64,000 nt of DNA from MPNP01 sp965116235 (GCA_965116235.1 OZ220496.1:1922001-1986000); one strand, 5' to 3'; shown: positions 18,428 to 27,824, counted from the first letter of the stretch. Notes: generated by a model not told the origin, from the sequence alone. Made by a program: numbers and translations.

Positions 18428-19504
18428 GCCAATAGCCAGCATGTTCTCAAGAAGCTAGGTTTGTTGCGTCAAGCGGATGATTCAATCACGCGTCTAAAGC
18501 CACTGACGTTAGACGAAATTGCAAGTGCCACGCAAAAGTTCATTACGGCTTTCGGCATTCAGGCTACGCCCGCCGCCCAGAAGTTGTGGGAACGCACTCT
18601 CTATCGCTGGTCCAAGGGTTGGCCCAAGCATCTGCAAAACGGCCTGAGCGTGCTGGGCACACAGCTGCTCGCGACGAACGGTAATCTGAACGCAGTCGAT
18701 GTGCTGGCGGCCCAGAGGATGACTGTCGCCAAGCGTATCGGCTATTACTGGACCCGCATGGAGGAGTGGCCCGAAGCCCCTGAACTGATTGGGCATGTCA
18801 TGGCTGGGATCGGGCGTGATCCGGTCACGCTGACCCAAATCACGGCCAGCATAAAGGCAGCTTGGCAAAAAGGGGACTGGAAAGATATAGACCCGCCCAC
18901 ATGGACCGCCATGCTGCGTGATGGGCTGATCGATATCGACCAAATTGACGGGCGAGGGATAACGTACACATGCCCGATCCCGTCCTTGCGCTCCTTTGCC
19001 GTGTTGTGCACCGCTCCGCCCTTGCATGGCACCGTTCTGGACGGCAAGCTGGACATGGTGCGAGCCATTTTGCAGACGGATGCCGATGTCAATGGGCACG
19101 ATGCCTGGGGGCGCACCGCCTTGCACATAGCCGCGCAAGACAGCTGGCCCGAACTGGTCACCGAACTGCTGGAGGCGGGAGCCTCCTTAGAGGCCCCGGA
19201 TAAATGGTACCGCACTCCCCTCCATCTCGCGGCTCATGACAATGCCGAACAGTCGCTCGCTGCCCTGCTAGCGGCCGGGGCCGATGTCCATGCCGGCGAC
19301 GAGCGGAACGAAACGCCGCTCCATCATGCGGCTCGACAAGACAGTGCGTGTGCGGTGCAGCTGTTGTTGGACGCCCGGGCCAATCCCGACGCGAAGAACC
19401 GGGTCGGCAAGAAACCCCGGGATCTCGCTCCAGCAGACAGCGAGAGTTGCCGTATCCTTGACAAGGTGACAGCCAAGCCGGAACCCAAGGGAACGAAACT
19501 CTAA
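18428..19504 (+). pseudogene. ATPase-ankyrin gene, 3' part
   Basis: Continues the frame of 16553-17233 with ANSQHVLKKLGLLRQADDS, the ATPase lid and winged-helix region, then four to five ankyrin repeats from about 19020: TALHIAAQDSWPELVTELLE, TPLHLAAHDNAEQSLAALLA and TPLHHAARQDSACAVQLLLD. Ankyrin repeats bind proteins. A P-loop ATPase with a C-terminal repeat domain has the build of STAND-type sensors, some of which act in defence, but no effector domain is seen. The frame can restart internally, so a free C-terminal part might still be made. Confidence 0.8.
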
Positions 19505-20134
19505 GCTGTCCAGATGAAGGGCAGCCATGGTACGTCTCTGTATTTTGATATGTTAAGACGTGACAGGAGGCCTAAATTCAACTTCCGAACCGACTTGATT
19601 CCTTGTGATCAATCCCCCCCCCCTCTATTGCACGAGACGGTTTACAAAGGCTTGAACTTCGTTTTTTCTTTGCACAAATTGTCTATGCCAATGACGATTC
19701 CTTGTCAACAAACACCGGCATGGTCGTTTGCAATAGGCATACTTGTGTTCATGCATGTCGAGGCCATGCCGAACGATGACGCCCGACCTGCACGGAGTTC
19801 CGGGTAGGATGAGAACATCCGGCAATCCCACAAACGGTCTCTTGCTAATCTATCGACCCGGCCACGAGCGTCATCACCAACCTGAAAGTTGGCCAGCAGG
19901 GGTACCACAGTCATGTCGCGACCGCCTTGGATCTGAGGCCATCATCACTGGTCCCGGCGGCCTGCCGGTTTGGCGTTTTGCCGAATTGACGATGACACCG
20001 ACCCCGCTGCAGGAACAGACCTTTGAACTCCTGGAGGCGCGTATCACCTGAAACCTATCCAGCTGATGCCATCCCAAAGTAAAAATAGTGCTTATCCTTG
20101 CAAGGTTACAAAAAATCGGTTTCGGAAGTTCGGT
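19505..20134. other. Non-coding stretch with a C10 tract
   Basis: About 630 bp without a supported gene. It contains ten C at 19614-19623. Short frames on both strands show no recognisable protein pattern. Confidence 0.5.
19614..19623. repeat. C10 homopolymer
   Basis: Ten consecutive C in a non-coding stretch, 110 bp after the ATPase-ankyrin stop. One of four G/C runs of eight or more in the window. Confidence 0.9.
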
Positions 20135-20953
20135 CTAATCCCAATCGGGTGCCCAAGGAACGAGGTGTTTGTCCACTATCCGGCAATTCTCCCGGTTCAG
20201 TTTGTCAATTCTTGCCAAGTCAACTGAAGACAGCACGAAGTCCAGCACATCGAAGTTGTTCCTTATATTTTCTGGATTGGTTGACATGACGTTCGTTGAG
20301 ACGCCCCGCTGGAGGATCCACTGCAAAGCGACTTGACCGGCGGTTTTACCATACCTCTTGCCAATATCAGCCAATATGGGATATTCAAGGATCTTTCCGC
20401 GCGCCAACGAGCAATAAGAGGAAAGAGGGATTCCCAGTTCAGTGGCGCCGGCGAGAAGTTTGCCTTGACTGAGCAGGGGATGGTATTCGACTTGATTGGT
20501 TGAAATTGGAACGTCAAGGATCCGAGTGGCCTGTTTCAACATTCTCAGATTGTAGTTTGATACTCCGATATTTCTTGTCAGCTTCAGATCATGGGCCTTT
20601 TGAAGAAGCTTGAGCGAGGGAACGACATCACCACCCATGGGCGGCCAGTGCAAAAGCAATACATCAACACTGTCAACACGAAGCTTTCTTAGGCTTTCCT
20701 CGACCGATTTGAGAAATAGGGAATCATCAAAATTGGCATTCTGAACCTTTGTTGTAATCAGCAGTTCATCTCTCTGAATGCCTGAGGACTGAAGCACTTC
20801 ACCCAATGTGCTTTCATTCTGATACATCTGGGCTGTATCAAAGGCCCGATAACCAACGTCCAAAGCGGTTGCTACAGCCGCTCTGAGATCATCGTTCCTA
20901 AGGGGAAAGGTGCCAAAGGCTCTTTGATGGTTTCTCTGATAGTAAACGGACAT
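20135..20953 (-). CDS. Aldo/keto reductase
   Basis: A 272-residue aldo/keto reductase of the AKR5-like type. The catalytic residues are in AFDTAQMYQNE (D and Y), LLITTKVQN (K) and VLLLHWPP (H). It would reduce aldehydes or ketones with NADPH in the cytoplasm; the substrate is not known. It lies 33 bp after the choline-sulfatase gene on the same strand and is probably co-transcribed with it. Confidence 0.92.
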   Translation of the reverse strand: MSVYYQRNHQRAFGTFPLRNDDLRAAVATALDVGYRAFDTAQMYQNESTLGEVLQSSGIQRDELLITTKVQNANFDDSLFLKSVEESLRKLRVDSVDVLLLHWPPMGGDVVPSLKLLQKAHDLKLTRNIGVSNYNLRMLKQATRILDVPISTNQVEYHPLLSQGKLLAGATELGIPLSSYCSLARGKILEYPILADIGKRYGKTAGQVALQWILQRGVSTNVMSTNPENIRNNFDVLDFVLSSVDLARIDKLNRENCRIVDKHLVPWAPDWD

Positions 20954-20986
20954 CGGCTTTCCTTGAAATTAAGCGTGTACAAACAT

Positions 20987-22504
20987 TCAGGGCACTCGGG
21001 TTTTTCGCAATGCGACATCCAGATCAAAGTGGGTGCGGACAAATTCCTGGCTCGCGTCACGCGGCGGATTGTAATCCCAGTGGGTTATCTGGCCTGTTTG
21101 CAATGCTTCATACAACGCTCGGCGTTGCTTTTGCTTGGCAATGACATCGTCCCTTATCCTGTCGGCTTGCCATCGGGACTGGACCTCGTCCTGAAAATTT
21201 TGCAACACATTTCTGCACGTAATATCACTGGCCAGGTTGACCGTTTCTAGCGGATCTTGGGCTAGGTTAAAAAGGAGGGGAGGATCCACTTCAGAGTGAA
21301 TGTACTTGTACTCTCCTTGTCGGATCATGAAGACTGGCCACGGGGTTAACTCAGCACAGTACTCACCGATGGCCTTGCCCTCGTCTTCAGGGCCACCAGC
21401 GGCAAGATGAAGCAAGGATCGCCCATCAATCGGGTGGGCAAGTTCAGGTCGTGTGAGACCACTGTCGACGCCAACGTCGAGAAGCGTGGGAAGCATGTCC
21501 ACTAGTGAGCAGATGCTGTCAATTTCCCTTTGGGCCAAATCGGGACCCGCCATAAGCAACGGAACGCGAGCCGAGTTCTCGAAGAAGTTCATCTTGTACC
21601 ATAACCCTCGCTCTCCCAGCATCTCGCCATGATCCGAAGTCACGATGATTATGGTCTTGTCCAATTGCCTGGTTTCCTCAAGTGTGCGCACGATCATGCC
21701 CACTTGGCTGTCAACATAAGAGACGTTAGCGTAGTATCCCCGGCGGGCATTTTTGACAGTTTCTTCTGTGATCACTTTCTGGCTAGCCTCAATTCCGGTC
21801 ATTATTCGTCTGGAAAAAGGATCCTGCTCCTCAAGGCTGGGGTTGAAATGCGGCAGGTCTATGCTCACCCCCTCGTACAAACTCCACCATTTTGGTGTTG
21901 CCACATAAGGGTCGTGCGGATGTATGAAACTGGCAACGAGGCAGAAGGGATTGTCCGGATCCTGGGCATACTCGGCAAGCTTGCGCCGGGAAAAGAAGGC
22001 CACTTCTTCATCATATTCGATCTGGAAAGTTGAGGCTGCGCATCCGGCCTCAAACACGGGGTCCATGTTGTGATACCACTTGTCAATGCGTTCGTCCGGG
22101 AGCTCCCAGTTCGGTGTCCAGGCGAAATCGGACGGATAAATGTCAGTCGTGACGCGTTCTTCAAAGCCATGCAGTTGATCTGGACCGACGAAATGCATCT
22201 TGCCGGACAGACAGGTTCGATATCCCATCATTCGCAAGTAATGGGCAAAAGTCAGAACGGTCGAAGGGAACACGCTGGCATTGTCGTAGGCAGCAATACG
22301 GGTGACGAGTTGTCCTGACATGAAACTGAAACGGGATGGGGCACACAGAGGAGAATTGCAGTAGGCTGCATTGAACTTCACGCCTCTTTCAGCCAGCTGA
22401 TCCAGATGAGGTGTTTGAACAATTGGATGGCCGTATGTTCCCGTAAACTGAGGCGCCAACTGATCCGCCATGATGATTACTATGTTGGGAGGGGACGCTG
22501 ACAT
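20987..22504 (-). CDS. betC: Choline-sulfatase (BetC-like)
   Basis: A 505-residue type I sulfatase. Metal-binding MADQL is near the N-terminus. The formylglycine motif is LCAPSR (Cys 54), and CLSGKMHFVGPDQLHGFEER and TTDIYPSDFAWTP match the choline-sulfatase subgroup closely. The later SDHGEMLGERGLWYKM carries metal ligands. It would hydrolyse choline-O-sulfate to choline and sulfate. No signal peptide is seen, so it acts in the cytoplasm. No betABI genes or transporter lie next to it. Choline leads through glycine betaine to sarcosine, the substrate of the sarcosine oxidase further on in the window. Confidence 0.88.
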   Translation of the reverse strand: MSASPPNIVIIMADQLAPQFTGTYGHPIVQTPHLDQLAERGVKFNAAYCNSPLCAPSRFSFMSGQLVTRIAAYDNASVFPSTVLTFAHYLRMMGYRTCLSGKMHFVGPDQLHGFEERVTTDIYPSDFAWTPNWELPDERIDKWYHNMDPVFEAGCAASTFQIEYDEEVAFFSRRKLAEYAQDPDNPFCLVASFIHPHDPYVATPKWWSLYEGVSIDLPHFNPSLEEQDPFSRRIMTGIEASQKVITEETVKNARRGYYANVSYVDSQVGMIVRTLEETRQLDKTIIIVTSDHGEMLGERGLWYKMNFFENSARVPLLMAGPDLAQREIDSICSLVDMLPTLLDVGVDSGLTRPELAHPIDGRSLLHLAAGGPEDEGKAIGEYCAELTPWPVFMIRQGEYKYIHSEVDPPLLFNLAQDPLETVNLASDITCRNVLQNFQDEVQSRWQADRIRDDVIAKQKQRRALYEALQTGQITHWDYNPPRDASQEFVRTHFDLDVALRKTRVP

Positions 22505-23295
22505 TGTTGTTGACCTTTAACTCGGAAGATTGGAGCCAGAAGGGACTACCTTCTCGTAGGGAAAAATCGGGTTGACGAACTTCACGAGTTCATGTCTCCA
22601 TCTATCCAATCCCTGTAAACAGTATAACCGCCGGGCAAGATTATTGTTCAAGCCTTGGCATATCATAACCTGGTCTGGATTTGCAATCGTGAAGAGAGTT
22701 TGTTTCAGCGTTCAACCGGCCTGAAATCTTGTCCAATGCACCATTCATTGAAGAAGAAATTTTCGTCAGTGACGTCCTGAGTAGAGTTCAAGCCTTGCCG
22801 GGTATTCAGAAGCTGTCGCATAAGCTTGACCGGTTTGGAGATGTGGCATCGCAAGTGATCAACGCTCTCTGTTTGTCAACTCGGAATCACGGATCAATGC
22901 CAATAACTATTTTGTTCGGGATAATATCTTAACGTCCTATTTTCCGAATCGCTTTGAGTTTGGTCATGCTTGGATTTGGTCTTGCCCAATTTACTTCATC
23001 GCCAAGATGGGCAAAAACTTGCTCTTGCCAACATGAGAGGTTTATTTGTCTTAGAAATCTATGAGACGGTAAAAGTGTTGGTCCGGTAGTTCGATGCAAT
23101 TATTCAGCAACTGCGTTCAGAACCTTACAGGGTTATGGATCACGGTACTTCAAGCTTTCTGCAAAAGGTCTAACTGGGGTATCAAAAATAGGGGAACCGC
23201 TGAACACATCGTCACACGACGAAAACATTAAACGGTCGAAAACAGACATGTATGGAGGCTTAACCGATTGGAATCCTTAATCTTGTACCTACAAC
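22505..23295. other. Non-coding stretch before the IS1595 transposon
   Basis: About 790 bp. A frame at 22729-22932 (from TTG) gives a peptide that starts MSNAPFIEEEIFVSDV and looks protein-like for about 45 residues before becoming irregular; it may be the remnant of an unknown gene. Nothing else is supported. The region may hold the promoter of the choline-sulfatase. Confidence 0.45.
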
Positions 23296-23303
23296 TAAAA
23301 AAA
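23296..23303. repeat. Target-site duplication, left (TAAAAAAA)
   Basis: Eight bases directly outside the left terminal repeat, identical to 26139-26146. Eight-base duplications are characteristic of the IS1595 family. Confidence 0.9.
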
Positions 23304-23348
23304 GGGGATTATATACCTTGTTAACATTGTCTCCGGGGTTCCTAAGAG

Positions 23349-23513
23349 CTAGGACTTTTCAGACTTGATCTTGTATTCCTTCAGAACCATCTTGGCCAGC
23401 TTCTCTGGCGTTGTTGGTATGTGAACCTTTTCGGTCTGCTGAGCCTTGCTGGGCTGATATGCGTGATGGGGTATCGTGACCGGTATTGGATTGATTGCCT
23501 TCGGCTTCTTCAT
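23349..23513 (-). CDS. Small basic protein, transposon passenger
   Basis: 54 residues from the ATG at 23513, ten bases past the methyltransferase stop. It is Lys/Pro-rich (MKKPKAINPIPVTIPHHAYQ.. KLAKMVLKEYKIKSEKS). No domain is recognised. Position suggests it belongs to the methyltransferase unit; possible roles are DNA binding or modulation of the enzyme, but this is only suggested by charge and context. Confidence 0.55.
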   Translation of the reverse strand: MKKPKAINPIPVTIPHHAYQPSKAQQTEKVHIPTTPEKLAKMVLKEYKIKSEKS

Positions 23514-23523
23514 GTGACTATCC

Positions 23524-25043
23524 TCAATGATGACTCGGAACATTTTGAACCCATGGTAAATTTGGACGTTTTCCACGTATCAGTTCTTCTACGCTTAAGG
23601 GCTGAATGAAATCAAAATCTTTTACCAAGTCTTTTATGGTTCGTTTGGTTCGATTGTTGTTCACGGTGTTCATAAATTTGTCAAAGCATACAAATATGCC
23701 ACACTTTGCTCTTACTCCATTTTGTTCATGCTGGTCCACAACAGTTGACAAAGCTCGAACGCTATCGGCTGTTACTCTGCCACCTTTGACTTGAACAATA
23801 GCATAAGCTGTTTCAGCTTTTTTACCCATTTCTTCGGCATGATAAAACGGAATGATACCGTCTACACCCGCATCGGCTCCAGGTGACCCTGGGTTATGAT
23901 ACATGCCCCTAGCACCAATTTCACCACAAACCCATTTTTCAAACTCAAATGGAGAACGCCTGGCCAAATCCTTAGCGTCTTCAACTGTGTTTGGAGGGCC
24001 AATCATTGTAAATTGATTTCGACTGATGTTCATTTTGTCCATCAGGCGATTACGAACCAAGCCAGCAGAAAAGTTAGAAATATCACATCCGATCCACTTC
24101 CGGCCTAACTTTTCGGCAGCATGAAGCGTGGTGCCACAACCACAAAAAGGGTCAAGAACCATATGTCCTCTATCTGAACTTGCCTCAATAATTCTTTCTA
24201 GCAAAGCCAAGGGCTTTTGTGTGGGATAACCGGTGCGTTCTTTTGATCGTGGAGGTAATTTATCAAGTTTTCGGCAACGAAGATAAGTCCAAACATCATG
24301 CTCGTTCATACCTTCTTCACCAATTTCAATGATTTTTCTACCTTTCTTCTTTGCATCATTTATCACATGGTCTGGTGTTTCATCTTTTCTGTAAATTAGC
24401 AACTGGTTAACTTTGCCACCTTGTATGTTGTAAGGAGCCGGATTCTGTCGAGGGACCATAATTCGATTGAATGTATAATCTTCAGTCTTGCTATAATATA
24501 AAATCAGGTCATGGTTTCTTTGAAAAAACTGAGCTGCATTTGTCCAAGCCCCATAATGCCAGACAATTTCATTTCGGAAATTTGACGGGTTGAAAATAGC
24601 GTCTATAAGCAGCTTGAGATAATGACTGGCCGTGGGGTCGCAATGAAGATAAATGCTCCCCGTGTCCTTCAAAATTCGCTTCATGGGCTTCAAGCGAATG
24701 GCCATATTGAGCAAATAGGCCGAAGTCGATATTTTCTGATTTGGTCGTTCTTTGAAAACTCTCTTGGATAGTCCGACAATATCTGCAAGTAATTTGTCTA
24801 CCCCCCCCCATCCATTTTCAGACGGTCAAGATTTTCTTGTTCTTTGTCTGTCCAAGTCCAAGTATCCTCAAAAGCCATAACCGCTTTGAAGTCTTTGGCA
24901 TATTCTCCCTTGAATGGAAGATTATAATGCTGATTGGAATTGAAAGGAGGATCAAGGTAAATCAGGTCAACACTTTTCTCAGGTATCGAGTTCTCCAACA
25001 CATCCAGACAATCTTTAGCAAAGACAGTTCGATTTTTCACCAT
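23524..25043 (-). pseudogene. DNA methyltransferase fused to a restriction-type domain, broken at G9
   Basis: From the ATG at 25043 the frame reads MVKNRTVFAKDCLDVLE and contains motif IV, LIYLDPPFNSNQ. It stops at a TAG (24798-24800) directly after nine G. With one more G it continues as GGGVDKLLADIVGLSKRVF into the long frame ending at 23524, about 506 residues in all. That frame has motif I, VLDPFCGCGTTLHAAEKLGR, so the order IV then I makes it a beta-class N6-adenine or N4-cytosine enzyme. The C-terminal 150 residues contain GADAGVDGIIPF and AIVQVKGG, resembling an Mrr-like PD-(D/E)xK nuclease site (D and QxK). One polypeptide could therefore both methylate and cut, as in type IIG enzymes. 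It starts 13 bp after the transposase stop. Confidence 0.8.
24801..24809 (-). repeat. G9 homopolymer at the methyltransferase frame break
   Basis: Nine C on the plus strand. On the coding strand GATGGGGGGGGGTAG gives an immediate stop, while ten or seven G would read through. Sequence and phase are the same as at the porin tract. Confidence 0.9.
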
Positions 25044-25056
25044 AATCTTCTCTCGT

Positions 25057-26034
25057 TTAATCCACATAAAACAGGTTGGCCAGTCCTTCACCCTTATCCT
25101 GAATCAACTCGCCATAGGTCAACGTCTTGTTACTCATTCCCTGAGCCAGTAAACACATTTGTTCATAAGTGTCCATCTTGCGCATGTTCTGACGCCCGGC
25201 AAACTCGCTGACATACCGATGCAGATGCTTGGCGCTCATCTTGTGATAGGTTCCCTTGTGAGCGCGTTTGAACATCGACCAGAATGACTCGATGCCGTTC
25301 GTGTAGACTTGGCCCTTGACATATTCGCCCGCCCCGTGATTGGTGGTCTCATGGTTTTCCAAGCCCTGATAGGCTTTGTTCTCGTCCGTGTGAATCTGTG
25401 TTCCCTCTTCCGTGTTGTCCTTGACGAAAGTCTGCAAGGTCTCTTTGGTCGTATTCGGAACCACCTTGGCAATCACGTGCTTGGAAGCTCGTGCCTTCAT
25501 GCCGACTACTGCTGTCTTGCCAACCGTTCCCCGTCCCTTGCGGAGCTTGTCGGACGCGTGCTTGTTGCCTTCCTTGCCACCGACATAGGTTTCGTCCACC
25601 TCGACAATGCCGGTCAGTTTCGGGTCGTTAGTCTCAAACGCCTTGCGCAACTTGCTGACCAGGAACCAGGCCGACTTCTGGGTAATGTCCAGGTCTCGGT
25701 GCATCTTCATGCTGGACACCCCTTTCAGGTTTGTCGTGAAAAGGTATATGGCAATGGCCCAGACCTGATAACCCAGATTGGACTTGTGCATCAGGCTTCC
25801 CGTCTTGACCGAAAAGAACGGCTTGGTTGGACAATCCCGGCATCGATGAGTCATCTTGGGATGCTTGGCATTGCATTGGACATTGAACGAGCCACAATGC
25901 GGACAATAGGCCCCGTCCGGCCAGCGTTGCTTTTCGAACCAGGCTTGAGCGGTATCATTGTCGGGAAACATCTTGAACAGCTTCTTGATGGAAATGCCTT
26001 CTCGGAATGCCTTGCCGGGAGCCTTTTGACACAT
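25057..26034 (-). CDS. IS1595-family transposase
   Basis: About 325 residues. An N-terminal zinc ribbon has CPHCGS and CRDC. The catalytic core has VEVDETYVGGKEGNKH (first D), IHTDENKAYQGLENH (second D) and YTNGIESFWSMFKRAHKG, the IS1595 (ISXO2-like) pattern. The start is the ATG at 26034 (MCQKAPGKAF). The gene is intact, so the element may still move and may also act on related ends in trans. Confidence 0.93.
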   Translation of the reverse strand: MCQKAPGKAFREGISIKKLFKMFPDNDTAQAWFEKQRWPDGAYCPHCGSFNVQCNAKHPKMTHRCRDCPTKPFFSVKTGSLMHKSNLGYQVWAIAIYLFTTNLKGVSSMKMHRDLDITQKSAWFLVSKLRKAFETNDPKLTGIVEVDETYVGGKEGNKHASDKLRKGRGTVGKTAVVGMKARASKHVIAKVVPNTTKETLQTFVKDNTEEGTQIHTDENKAYQGLENHETTNHGAGEYVKGQVYTNGIESFWSMFKRAHKGTYHKMSAKHLHRYVSEFAGRQNMRKMDTYEQMCLLAQGMSNKTLTYGELIQDKGEGLANLFYVD

Positions 26035-26137
26035 GGACTTATCCTTTTCAAACACGATCTTTGTTAACAAGATATTATACCTTGTTAACATTATTTCAAG
26101 TGACATTCCAAAAAATGTTAACAAGGTCTATAATCCC

Positions 26138-26413
26138 CTAAAAAAACGCTTTCATTACGATCGCTGCAAAACCCATCGCCACAAGCGCGGTTGAGATCAC
26201 TCCGCCCAATATCCAGCCCTTTAAATTCGTAATATCATTTTTCGTAGCCATATTCTCTTTTATGCCGTCCACGCGTTCTTCAATTCGCGTAAGTTTTATC
26301 TCGTTTTCTCGGAGGCGAGCATCCAAGTCACTCCCGTTATTTCCTCCACTAACTGTGGAAAGCGAGTAATGCTGTGGCGGCCCTTCACGAATTGGACGGA
26401 TTTTGGAGTTCAT
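26138..26413 (-). CDS. Small coiled-coil membrane protein (XhlA-like build)
   Basis: 91 residues from the ATG at 26413, with AAGGTG upstream. The middle is a charged helix likely to form a coiled coil (LRENEIKLTRIEERVDGIKE), followed by one transmembrane helix (ILGGVISTALVAMGFAAIVM). This build recalls hemolysin XhlA/holin-like proteins, but similarity is only in layout. The IS1595 transposon is inserted at its stop codon: the last T and A belong to the target duplication and the G comes from the transposon; before insertion the next base was also G, so the protein is unchanged. The ATPase cassette ends 54 bp upstream, probably displacing its promoter. Confidence 0.6.
   Translation of the reverse strand: MNSKIRPIREGPPQHYSLSTVSGGNNGSDLDARLRENEIKLTRIEERVDGIKENMATKNDITNLKGWILGGVISTALVAMGFAAIVMKAFF
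26139..26146. repeat. Target-site duplication, right (TAAAAAAA)
   Basis: Identical to 23296-23303 and directly outside the right terminal repeat of the IS1595 transposon. Confidence 0.9.
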
Positions 26414-26504
26414 TGTTGCACCTTGCGAGGCCACTCCCAGAGCTCTCGGCGATCAGCCCTAAAATTAGGGGCTTATATACCTGACTTGAAGTCTGGCCGC
26501 ATAT

Positions 26505-27824
26505 CTAGGGCTTGAAATCGTCTTTGGTCGCCGCATCTGTCGCTTCCGGCCCGGCCGGCGTTTCCAGTTCCGGCTCCGTGGCTTGAATAATGTAATCCAT
26601 GAAAGACGGAATCCCCGGTTCCCATGTGCCATCCTTGCGGCCCTCGACAATGAAGCCGACATGCCGCAGCAGCCGTCCCTGAGCGGCGGCCCGATCCCCA
26701 TACAGTCCCCTCAACATCTGATGCAAGGTCAGATACCGCACGACGCCGTTGCGACGCTTGAACTCAAGGGCCGTTGCACGCACCAGGTCATGGTTGTCGG
26801 CGTGGATGAAATCGGCGGCGAGACTGGCATAGTGACGCTGGCGAAGAGGGTGTGCTGTGGCGATGGCCCGTCGGCATGCCTCCATATCCAGATGCATGCC
26901 TCCCGATTCGCCGACGCACTCGAACGCCGCATGGCCATAAAGTTGCAGGAACCATGGGTAATGGTCGGCGGCCTGAGCCAGAGTCCCGATGGCCTTGTCA
27001 TCCGCCGTTATGCCCGCCGTGTGCAATGGCTCCCGAATGACGGCCCGCGCGGCCGCCGCGTCCAGGCAGCCAATCGGCATCTTCTGGCCGCGATCGCTAA
27101 AGGTGGCCCCACACCCCTTGATGCACTCCACGAGATCCGGCGTTCCTGCCAGGACCAGGACCGTGGGGCGATCACGCCCGGCCTCCTGCACGGCGTTGAA
27201 GAGAAGGCGCAAGGCCTCGGGCTCGACCATGTGGGCCTCGTCCAGCGTGATCAGCACCGGCACCCCCAGATCCACCAGCGACTCGCTGGCACTCCGATCC
27301 GGCGACGGCGGCAGGGTCAAGGTCAGGGATCCGAGACCGAAGCGGAACTGAGCCTCATGGGCCGTCATCGCCTTGATGTCATGGATGAGCGACGACTGGG
27401 CCAAGGGCGTCTTCATCAGGACTTTCTGGGCCTGGTCCCAAGCCCACTCACTCACCCCGGACGCATCCGCCGTCATCTCCTCTTCGCCGACCGCGGTCAT
27501 GGCGTCGCCGATCACCTCTATGCGCGGGCGAAACAGGCTCTGTCGCATGCCCTCCGCCGTGGCCACCCGATCGCTTTTCAGCGCGAGCAGAACGCTCGGA
27601 TGGCGGCGTTCCCGAAGCCGGTCGTGCAAGGAGAGAAGATGCACGGTCTTGCCCGTGCCCCGGGGGCCATACAGGAACAGGGCCCGAGGTTTCGGACTTT
27701 CCGGCCGACCCAGTCTTCGCATGACGTCATCAAATTCATGTTCGACCTTTGGACGGCGACCCAGAAAGGGTGGCGGGCAACCAAAGCCCGGCTCAAAGGG
27801 GTTTTCGTGCGGTTCGGAGATCAT
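26505..27824 (-). CDS. AAA+ ATPase of the mobile cassette
   Basis: 439 residues. Walker A is LFLYGPRGTGKTVHLL near residue 50, Walker B is VPVLITLDEAHMVEPEALRL, and sensor 1 lies in PTVLVLAGTPDLVECI. This resembles the AAA_16/AAA_22 and TniB/ExeA-like ATPases. The C-terminal third (HYASLAADFIHADNHDLVRA..) is helical and may be a winged-helix lid. The very N-terminus (SEPHENPFEPGFG) is conserved in copy 1. The gene is richer in G+C than the adjacent Liv genes, which fits transfer. It fills the cassette, so it may work in mobility, in target choice or as a cargo function such as defence; none of these is shown. Confidence 0.82.
   Translation of the reverse strand: MISEPHENPFEPGFGCPPPFLGRRPKVEHEFDDVMRRLGRPESPKPRALFLYGPRGTGKTVHLLSLHDRLRERRHPSVLLALKSDRVATAEGMRQSLFRPRIEVIGDAMTAVGEEEMTADASGVSEWAWDQAQKVLMKTPLAQSSLIHDIKAMTAHEAQFRFGLGSLTLTLPPSPDRSASESLVDLGVPVLITLDEAHMVEPEALRLLFNAVQEAGRDRPTVLVLAGTPDLVECIKGCGATFSDRGQKMPIGCLDAAAARAVIREPLHTAGITADDKAIGTLAQAADHYPWFLQLYGHAAFECVGESGGMHLDMEACRRAIATAHPLRQRHYASLAADFIHADNHDLVRATALEFKRRNGVVRYLTLHQMLRGLYGDRAAAQGRLLRHVGFIVEGRKDGTWEPGIPSFMDYIIQATEPELETPAGPEATDAATKDDFKP

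Larger units (their letters stand above)
23304..26138. mobile_element. IS1595-family transposon with methyltransferase/endonuclease passenger
   Basis: A complete element of 2835 bp. The terminal inverted repeats are 23304-23328 and 26114-26138, 24 of 25 identical, starting GGGGATTATA inward. The flanking 8-bp duplication TAAAAAAA is perfect. It carries, all on the minus strand: an IS1595 transposase, a DNA methyltransferase fused to a restriction-type domain (frameshifted), and a small basic protein. Near the right end, GTTAACAAG and CTTGTTAAC recur inside the terminal repeat and again inward (about 26062-26090), forming subterminal copies that may be extra transposase sites. Passenger genes, methyltransferases among them, are known in this family. 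Confidence 0.93.

Noticed and set aside
23524..25043. Two separate genes, a short methylase fragment and a C-terminal methylase
   Set aside because: The frames meet exactly at the G9 tract and together hold one full motif set, so one broken gene is the better explanation.
25309..26067. 252-codon plus-strand frame
   Set aside because: Antisense to the IS1595 transposase, whose zinc ribbon and catalytic motifs are clear; the plus-strand product has no family pattern.
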